Part shown: in pieces, positions 5,391 through 10,132 of the stretch
How positions within the stretch are numbered: position 1 is the first letter of the stretch
Layout of the letters: each line of letters begins with the position of its first letter
Assembly (NCBI GenBank): GCA_945938055.1
Contig: CAMEUH010000078.1
Location: 1 to 10,132, forward strand
Length of the DNA stretch: 10,132 nt
Reading direction: 5' to 3'
Source: an uncultured Eubacteriaceae bacterium
GTDB taxonomy: Bacteria > Bacillota > Clostridia > Lachnospirales > Lachnospiraceae
Program-made: the position numbers and the translations under genes
The notes under the pieces: generated by a model
The model's database searches: none
Seen by the model: the letters and a program-made list of their open reading frames with translations, nothing else
What the model was told of the DNA's origin: nothing

Positions 5391-7730
5391 GCGAATGTGG
5401 TGTTGAATAAAGTGGACGCCGTTAATACGGATAAGGTGTTACAAGGTGCTGAATTCGGTATTTATAAGAAGACGGATACTACATTTTCCAATCCAATCCA
5501 GAAGAAAGTAACGGATGCTTCCGGAAAGATCATTTTTGAGAATCTGCCTTATGGAGAATATGTCATTCATGAAATTAAGGCTCCGGATGGATATCTTGTC
5601 ATAACCGAGAATATACCGGTAACCGTGAATGCCGAAAAAGAAGATACTTTCCATAACGTAACACTTGCAGTTTCTAACAATGCACAGGTTCTTACGGCAG
5701 ATATCCAGCTTACCAAGGCGGATGCAGAAAATATGTCCTTAAAGCTTGCCGGAGCAGAATTTGAATTATATGATTCCATGGGGACCTATATTGCTTCTGC
5801 AACGACGGATACAGCAGGTATGCTTACTTTTAAAAATGTAAAGTATGGAAAATATATCATAAAAGAAGTAGCTGCACCTGCCGGCTATGGCATTGATGAA
5901 GATAATCAGGAAATCACCGTAACGGTGAATGAAACAACCGCCGGAACAGGTAATAAGGTAACGATAACGGTATATGACACCAAACTGAAAGGTTCCATTC
6001 AGGTGAAAAAAGTGGATTCATTAAGTGGAAATCCACTTTCTGGAGCGGAATTTGAACTATATGATGAAACCGATACGCTTCTTGATACAAAGAGCAGTAA
6101 TGAAGAAGGAATCTGTCTCTTTGAAAATCTTCTGTACGGAACATACAGAGTCGTGGAAACAAAAGCTCCTGAAAATTATATTCTGGCATCCGTTTCAGAG
6201 GAAATAATTGTAGAAAAGCCAATAAATCCGGTTACCATAGAGAATACTGCCAAAACAGGCAATTTAAAAATCACAAAAACAGATTACACGAACGAGGAAC
6301 TAAAACTTCCGGGAGCAGTTTATGATTTATTCGATGAGGATGGTAATAAAATTGCTACCGGAACAACCGGAAGTGATGGCTCGTATGAATTTAAAAATAT
6401 CGTCTACGGAAACTATTATTTGTTAGAGCAGAAGGCTCCGGAACATTATGAGATTGATATGAACCGGATTGATGTGGTGATTAATGATGAAAATGTGGAC
6501 CCTATGCTTTCCAGTACATCCGTCCGGGTTTCGGATAAGAAGAGTCTGGGAAATCTGACCATTGTAAAGCGGGATGTAGCCCATGTGTCTCTTCCGGTTA
6601 CTGGGGCAGAATTTGAAGTATATGATTCATTAGGTAATAAAATTGCAGGTCCCGGTGGTTCTGTGGATACCATATGGACCACGGATGCAAATGGCAAAAT
6701 TACCATTACGAATCTTCCATATGGGACCTATCAGATAAAAGAAGTCAATGCACCGGCATATTACCATGTGATTCAGGAAGAAACCAGTATTACCATCAAT
6801 AAAGCGGAAACAGAAAAACTCATTTATAACCGCAATACGGAAATTCAGATTAGTAAGCGTGCCATCAATAGTACAGAAGAGCTTTCCGGTGCTTCCTTAA
6901 CGCTTACGGATACGGCAGGAAATGTCATTTTAAGCTGGATATCCGGTAAAGAGGCAAAGACCATCGGAATTGGAGAAGGAGAAGGTCAGATTCTTCCTGG
7001 AAATCATTATATCCTTACCGAGACCAATGCTCCAACAGGATACCTTCTTGCAGAGAATATCCTGTTTACCGTAAATGAAACTGGTGAAATTACCCTTCTT
7101 TCCGAAAATGGAGCTTCTGGTGACAAGATGCTGATCATGTATGATGCCATGGACCCGAAATTGCAACCGACATCCGTAAAGATTAGCAAAAAAGCAGTAA
7201 ATGACACGAATGAATTACCGGGTGCAGCACTCGTTTTAAGAGATTCCATGGGAAAGGATGTTCTTTCCTGGATTTCTTCAGAAACACCACAGGAGATTAC
7301 TGTTGGCATGACAAATTGCCAGATAGTTTATGACTGTGAATATTCCCTGACAGAACTGACTGCTCCTTCAGGGTATCTGGTTGCTGAAACCATACGCTTT
7401 AAAGTAGGTCTGGATGGTAAACTCATTCTGTTAGGGGAAAGCGGAGAGATTTCATCCGACGGAAAAACATTAACCATGCGTGACGCGGCAGTCATTGATA
7501 AAGAACCAGAAAAAGAAACAGAAGATGAGCCAGAGGAAGATGACACACCGGATGGTGAAAACACCGTCGGAGGTGGAATAGATACCGGAGATCGTACGCC
7601 GCTTTTATTACTGGCAGTCGTTCTTCTGATTTCACTGGCAGTTATCATAATCCTGTTTATTCGGAGCAGGAAAAAAGATTTCGATGAACATGAGGAAGAA
7701 GATATCGAACACGATACCCCAAAAGAATAA
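5319..7730 (+). CDS. Giant Cna-B/SpaA-repeat surface adhesin, downstream anchor-bearing part (frame -1 relative to the upstream part)
   Basis: This is the continuation of the same adhesin in the -1 frame. The frame is open from 5310, and the first start-like codon is TTG at 5319 behind a weak GGTGA at 5304-5308. It probably has no independent start: homology to the module ending (ITTL, SAEKTMLTMFDA) begins right at the open end. It encodes the tail of Cna-B module 11, modules 12-18, a Glu/Asp/Lys/Pro-rich linker (7497-7565), a GIDTGD motif (7575-7592), one hydrophobic segment of about 20 residues (7602-7661), RSRKK, and an acidic tail. In an intact ancestor this end would hold the stalk to the membrane or wall. 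Without a signal peptide of its own it should not be exported even if translated. It could be a dead fragment, a gene that is reunited by recoding, or an assembly or sequencing artefact. No terminator follows; the next gene starts 20 bases downstream. Confidence 0.85.
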   Translation: MSGGTPEKNLSAEKTMLTMFDAPGANVVLNKVDAVNTDKVLQGAEFGIYKKTDTTFSNPIQKKVTDASGKIIFENLPYGEYVIHEIKAPDGYLVITENIPVTVNAEKEDTFHNVTLAVSNNAQVLTADIQLTKADAENMSLKLAGAEFELYDSMGTYIASATTDTAGMLTFKNVKYGKYIIKEVAAPAGYGIDEDNQEITVTVNETTAGTGNKVTITVYDTKLKGSIQVKKVDSLSGNPLSGAEFELYDETDTLLDTKSSNEEGICLFENLLYGTYRVVETKAPENYILASVSEEIIVEKPINPVTIENTAKTGNLKITKTDYTNEELKLPGAVYDLFDEDGNKIATGTTGSDGSYEFKNIVYGNYYLLEQKAPEHYEIDMNRIDVVINDENVDPMLSSTSVRVSDKKSLGNLTIVKRDVAHVSLPVTGAEFEVYDSLGNKIAGPGGSVDTIWTTDANGKITITNLPYGTYQIKEVNAPAYYHVIQEETSITINKAETEKLIYNRNTEIQISKRAINSTEELSGASLTLTDTAGNVILSWISGKEAKTIGIGEGEGQILPGNHYILTETNAPTGYLLAENILFTVNETGEITLLSENGASGDKMLIMYDAMDPKLQPTSVKISKKAVNDTNELPGAALVLRDSMGKDVLSWISSETPQEITVGMTNCQIVYDCEYSLTELTAPSGYLVAETIRFKVGLDGKLILLGESGEISSDGKTLTMRDAAVIDKEPEKETEDEPEEDDTPDGENTVGGGIDTGDRTPLLLLAVVLLISLAVIIILFIRSRKKDFDEHEEEDIEHDTPKE
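5391..7490 (+). repeat. Cna-B/SpaA module array, modules B12-B18
   Basis: Seven modules in the downstream frame: B12 5391-5690, B13 5691-5984, B14 5985-6254, B15 6255-6545, B16 6546-6836, B17 6837-7157, B18 7158-7490. B12-B16 are short-class. Their lysines sit in LNKVD, LTKAD, VKKVD, ITKTD and IVKRD, and their glutamates in HEIKAP, KEVAAP, VETKAP, LEQKAP and KEVNAP. B17 and B18 are long-class with closing LIMYDA (Asp 7143) and LTMRDA (Asp 7482). Their lysines are at 6855 and 7188 and their glutamates at 7020 and 7353. B13 and B15 close with Asp (VYDTK, VSDKK) rather than Asn. B12 has no clear closing residue. Confidence 0.8.
7491..7730 (+). other. C-terminal linker, sorting-like motif, membrane segment and charged tail of the adhesin
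   Basis: After module B18 come an acidic Pro-containing linker (7497-7565), a Gly run, IDTGDRTP (7578-7601), a 20-residue Leu/Val/Ile segment (7602-7661), RSRKK (7662-7676) and a 17-residue, largely acidic tail with the stop at 7728. The TGD placed just before the hydrophobic segment resembles sortase signals of Clostridia, which often read xxTGD. The Pro of LPxTG is absent and the tail is longer than usual. Cleavage by a sortase is possible but not assured; a plain membrane anchor would also fit. Confidence 0.65.
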
Positions 7731-7739
7731 TCGATTTAT

Positions 7740-7743
7740 GAGG
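7740..7743 (+). promoter_or_regulatory. Ribosome binding site of ygiQ
   Basis: GAGG lies 7 bases before the ATG at 7751, within the 20-base gap after the adhesin stop. This spacing favours 7751 over the in-frame ATG at 7760, which would be 16 bases away. Confidence 0.6.
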
Positions 7744-7750
7744 TAACAGA

Positions 7751-9610
7751 ATGAATGGAATGAAAGAATTTCTTCCGATTTGCAAAAAGGACATGGAACA
7801 ACGCGGCTGGGATGTCTGTGATTTTGTTTATGTAACAGGAGATGCCTATGTGGATCATCCTTCTTTTGGAAGTGCCATCATCAGCCGTACACTAGAAGCA
7901 TTTGGTTATCGGGTTGGGATTATTGCCCAGCCCGACTGGAAAAATAAAGACAGTATTACCATTTTGGGACGGCCACGGCTTGGTTTTTTAGTCTCAGCCG
8001 GGAATATGGATTCCATGGTCAATCACTATACGGTGGCCCATAAGAGAAGACATCAGGATGCCTATTCACCTGGCGGGGAATATGGTCTGAGACCGGATTA
8101 TGCAACGCTTGTATATTGCAACCTGATTAAGCAGACCTATAAAGATGTACCGATTATCATCGGCGGCATTGAAGCCAGTCTGCGCCGTCTGGGACATTAT
8201 GACTACTGGTCCGATAAAGTAAAACGTTCCGTTCTTTTAGACAGTGGTGCCGATATCTTATCCTACGGCATGGGGGAACATTCCATTGTGGAAATTGCGG
8301 ATGCACTAAACAGTGGGATTTCCGTATCGGACATTACGTTTATTAAGGGAACGGTTTATAAGGCAAAATCAAAAGAAAATCTTGTTGATTACATTGACCT
8401 GCCGGACTTTGAAGAAATTGCTGCAAGTAAGGAAAAGTTTGCAGAAAGTTTCCGGATTCAGTATGACAATACGGATGCATTGACTGCAAAGGCATTGGTT
8501 GAAAAATATAAAGAAAAATTATATATCGTGCAGAATCCTCCGGCACTGCCTCTTACCACACCGGAAATGGACCGGATATACAGTTACCCTTACATGCGGA
8601 ATTATCATCCGGTATATGAGAAACAGGGCGGTATTCCTGCATTAAGTGAAATTAAATTTTCCCTGACAAGTAATCGAGGATGTTTTGGCAGTTGCAGTTT
8701 CTGTGCCTTATCTTTCCATGAGGGAAGAGTAGTACAGGTACGAAGTCATGAATCTATTCTGGAAGAAGCGCTTCAGATGACAAAAGAGCCTGATTTTAAA
8801 GGTTATATTCATGATGTGGGAGGACCGACTGCAGATTTTAGACATCCTTCCTGCGAAAAGCAGTTGACAAAGGGTGTCTGCAGAAACCGACAGTGCCTTT
8901 TCCCTGAGCCATGCAAGAATTTAAAAGTTTCCCATCAGGACTATGTGGAATTGCTGCGAAAATTAAGAAAGCTTCCCAAAGTGAAGAAAGTTTTTATTCG
9001 TTCCGGAATCCGGTTTGATTACTGTATGGCTGACAAAGATGATACTTTTTTACGGGAATTGTGTGAACATCATATCAGCGGTCAGCTGCGGACCGCACCG
9101 GAACATGTCAGTGATACGGTGTTGGATTTAATGGGAAAACCAAGAAACAGCGTGTATGAAAGTTTTCTGAAACGTTATTCCAAAATCAATGGGCAGACGG
9201 GAAAACAACAGTATGTCGTTCCGTATCTTATGTCTTCCCATCCTGGTTCCACGCTGAAAGAAGCCATTCAACTTGCGGAATATGTACGGGATATTGGATA
9301 CATGCCGGAACAGGTGCAGGATTTTTATCCTACTCCCGGAACCATTTCAACCTGTATGTATTACACGGGACTTGACCCGAGAACTATGAAACCGGTTTAT
9401 GTTCCGCATAGTTATCATGAAAAAGCGATGCAGCGAGCATTAATTCAATATAAAAAGCCGGAAAATTACGAGATTGTAAAAGAAGCCTTGCGAAAGGCAG
9501 GAAGAAGTGATTTAATTGGATTTGACAGAAAATGTCTGATTCCTCCACGCCCGATGAAACAATCGGCGAAATCTTCCAAAACCAAAACGAAAAAATCAGG
9601 GAGAGGTTGA
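7751..9610 (+). CDS. ygiQ: YgiQ-family (UPF0313) radical SAM protein
   Basis: A complete 619-residue protein. Seen: the radical SAM cluster motif C311-x3-C315-x2-C318 (in RGCFGSCSFCALSFHEGR), which binds the [4Fe-4S] cluster that cleaves S-adenosylmethionine. The family signature IIGGIEASLRRLGHYDYWSD lies in the N-terminal domain. A second Cys group (C368, C377, C382, C388) follows the radical SAM motif, and the RTAPEHVS segment lies near the end of the barrel. The C-terminus is a Lys/Ser-rich, probably disordered tail. Known: the family has an N-terminal Radical_SAM_N domain, a radical SAM barrel and usually a C-terminal DUF3362-type region; its substrate is, to my knowledge, not established. 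The length is somewhat shorter than E. coli YgiQ (about 740) and normal for Firmicutes. The protein is predicted cytoplasmic. The gene sits 20 bases after the adhesin and 5 bases before the SDR gene, so it probably shares a transcript with at least the latter. Confidence 0.95.
   Translation: MNGMKEFLPICKKDMEQRGWDVCDFVYVTGDAYVDHPSFGSAIISRTLEAFGYRVGIIAQPDWKNKDSITILGRPRLGFLVSAGNMDSMVNHYTVAHKRRHQDAYSPGGEYGLRPDYATLVYCNLIKQTYKDVPIIIGGIEASLRRLGHYDYWSDKVKRSVLLDSGADILSYGMGEHSIVEIADALNSGISVSDITFIKGTVYKAKSKENLVDYIDLPDFEEIAASKEKFAESFRIQYDNTDALTAKALVEKYKEKLYIVQNPPALPLTTPEMDRIYSYPYMRNYHPVYEKQGGIPALSEIKFSLTSNRGCFGSCSFCALSFHEGRVVQVRSHESILEEALQMTKEPDFKGYIHDVGGPTADFRHPSCEKQLTKGVCRNRQCLFPEPCKNLKVSHQDYVELLRKLRKLPKVKKVFIRSGIRFDYCMADKDDTFLRELCEHHISGQLRTAPEHVSDTVLDLMGKPRNSVYESFLKRYSKINGQTGKQQYVVPYLMSSHPGSTLKEAIQLAEYVRDIGYMPEQVQDFYPTPGTISTCMYYTGLDPRTMKPVYVPHSYHEKAMQRALIQYKKPENYEIVKEALRKAGRSDLIGFDRKCLIPPRPMKQSAKSSKTKTKKSGRG
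9601..9606 (+). promoter_or_regulatory. Ribosome binding site of the SDR gene, inside the end of ygiQ
   Basis: GAGAGG ends 9 bases before the ATG at 9616 and overlaps the last codons of ygiQ. This suggests translational coupling of the two genes. Confidence 0.6.
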
Positions 9611-9615
9611 TTAAG

Positions 9616-10132
9616 ATGAATATTGCCATCGTAACCGGAGCTTCCTCCGGAATAGGAAAAGAATTTGTTCTTCAGATTGCGCAAAAATACCAGAAACTGG
9701 ACGAAATATGGGTTATCGCACGAAATCGGGAAAAACTGCAGGAACTGAAAAGTCAGGTAACGGAAAAACTGCGGATACTGGATATGGATTTGTGTACGGA
9801 GGAAGCCTATCAAATGCTGCAGAATACATTGGAGGAAGCAAAACCCAACGTGCGGATTTTGGTAAACAGTGCCGGGGTTGGATTCCTTTCCGATTTCACA
9901 GAAGCCTCTTCCTTAAAATGGGATTCCATGATTACCTTAAACTGCCGGGCATTAACCCATGTTACCCACATGGTTCTTCCTTATATGAAGCAGGGTTCAC
10001 GAATTCTGAACATGGCATCGTCCGCAGGTTTTGTTCCACAGCCGGGATTTAATGTGTATGCAGCAAGCAAGTCCTATGTCTTAAGTTTTTCAAGAGCATT
10101 GCATGCAGAGCTGAAATCCCGTAAAATTACCG
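9616..10132 (+). CDS. Short-chain dehydrogenase/reductase (SDR), 3' end beyond window
   Basis: The first 172 residues of a classical SDR; the frame is open at the window end. Seen: the nucleotide-binding motif TGASSGIG at residues 7-14, LVNSAG at 82-87 (the NNAG motif), Asn109, Ser135 in NMASSAG, and Tyr148/Lys152 in the YxxxK motif, so the catalytic Asn-Ser-Tyr-Lys set is complete. Arg36 just after the second strand (IARNR) favours NADP(H) over NAD(H), which is an inference. Known: such enzymes perform NAD(P)-dependent oxidation or reduction of alcohols and ketones in the cytoplasm. The substrate cannot be read from this sequence; the overall pattern resembles the YdfG/DltE-like general SDRs. 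The ATG lies 5 bases after the ygiQ stop with a good Shine-Dalgarno site. A classical SDR has about 250 residues, so roughly 80 are missing. Confidence 0.92.
   Translation, partial: MNIAIVTGASSGIGKEFVLQIAQKYQKLDEIWVIARNREKLQELKSQVTEKLRILDMDLCTEEAYQMLQNTLEEAKPNVRILVNSAGVGFLSDFTEASSLKWDSMITLNCRALTHVTHMVLPYMKQGSRILNMASSAGFVPQPGFNVYAASKSYVLSFSRALHAELKSRKIT

Noticed and set aside
1987..7490. Reading the repetitive coding region as a CRISPR array or DNA satellite
   Set aside because: Periodicity is at the protein-module level (about 90-140 residues) with diverged DNA and long open frames; there are no short identical repeats with unique spacers.
7640..7660. A possible promoter for ygiQ (CATAAT-like hexamer in the adhesin's membrane-segment coding region)
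   Set aside because: No matching -35 hexamer at the right spacing. A single AT-rich hexamer in AT-rich coding DNA is not enough.
7738..7746. ATG AGG TAA mini-frame just before ygiQ
   Set aside because: It is only two codons plus a stop and overlaps the ribosome binding site; nothing suggests it is a leader peptide.
9466..9813. Minus-strand open frame spanning the ygiQ-SDR junction, and the plus-strand frame 9708-10052
   Set aside because: Both overlap well-supported enzyme genes with intact motifs, and neither shows a family pattern.

Overview
The window looks like chromosomal DNA of a low-to-mid GC Gram-positive bacterium. A gut Clostridia/Lachnospiraceae-type Firmicute is the best guess. 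The reasons are a giant SpaA/Cna-B-type surface adhesin with a C-terminal TGD-type anchor, purine-rich Shine-Dalgarno sites, and tightly packed genes on one strand. This assignment is inference; there is no rRNA or other taxonomic marker here.

Layout, all on the + strand: (1) Bases 1-7730 are one enormous surface-protein gene whose 5' end lies upstream of the window. It encodes about 2,570 residues here: roughly five N-terminal adhesive Ig-like modules (to about 1980), then about eighteen Cna-B/SpaA-type isopeptide modules, an acidic linker, one membrane segment and a charged tail. The gene is not intact. Near 5302-5330 the reading frame shifts by -1, in the middle of Cna-B module 11, and about 35 residues of that module are missing. 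The window therefore holds an upstream piece (1-5370, stop TGA at 5368) and a downstream piece (about 5319-7730) with the membrane anchor. (2) Bases 7751-9610 encode a complete YgiQ-family (UPF0313) radical SAM protein. (3) Bases 9616-10132 encode the first 172 residues of a short-chain dehydrogenase/reductase, cut by the window end.

The gaps are 20 and 5 bases with no terminator hairpin, so the three genes could be co-transcribed. No functional link between the adhesin and the two enzymes is evident. No stretch over 300 bases lacks a gene, and I saw no tRNA, rRNA, CRISPR array, IS element or phage gene.

The most interesting material is in the adhesin. Two module classes alternate in a higher-order pattern. 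The long class ends in an xMxDA strand very like SpyTag (Lys-Asp isopeptide); the short class mostly ends in TITN-like strands (Lys-Asn). The same [long-S1-S2-S3] block appears to have been copied, and one long module carries the frame-breaking deletion that removed its catalytic-Glu segment.
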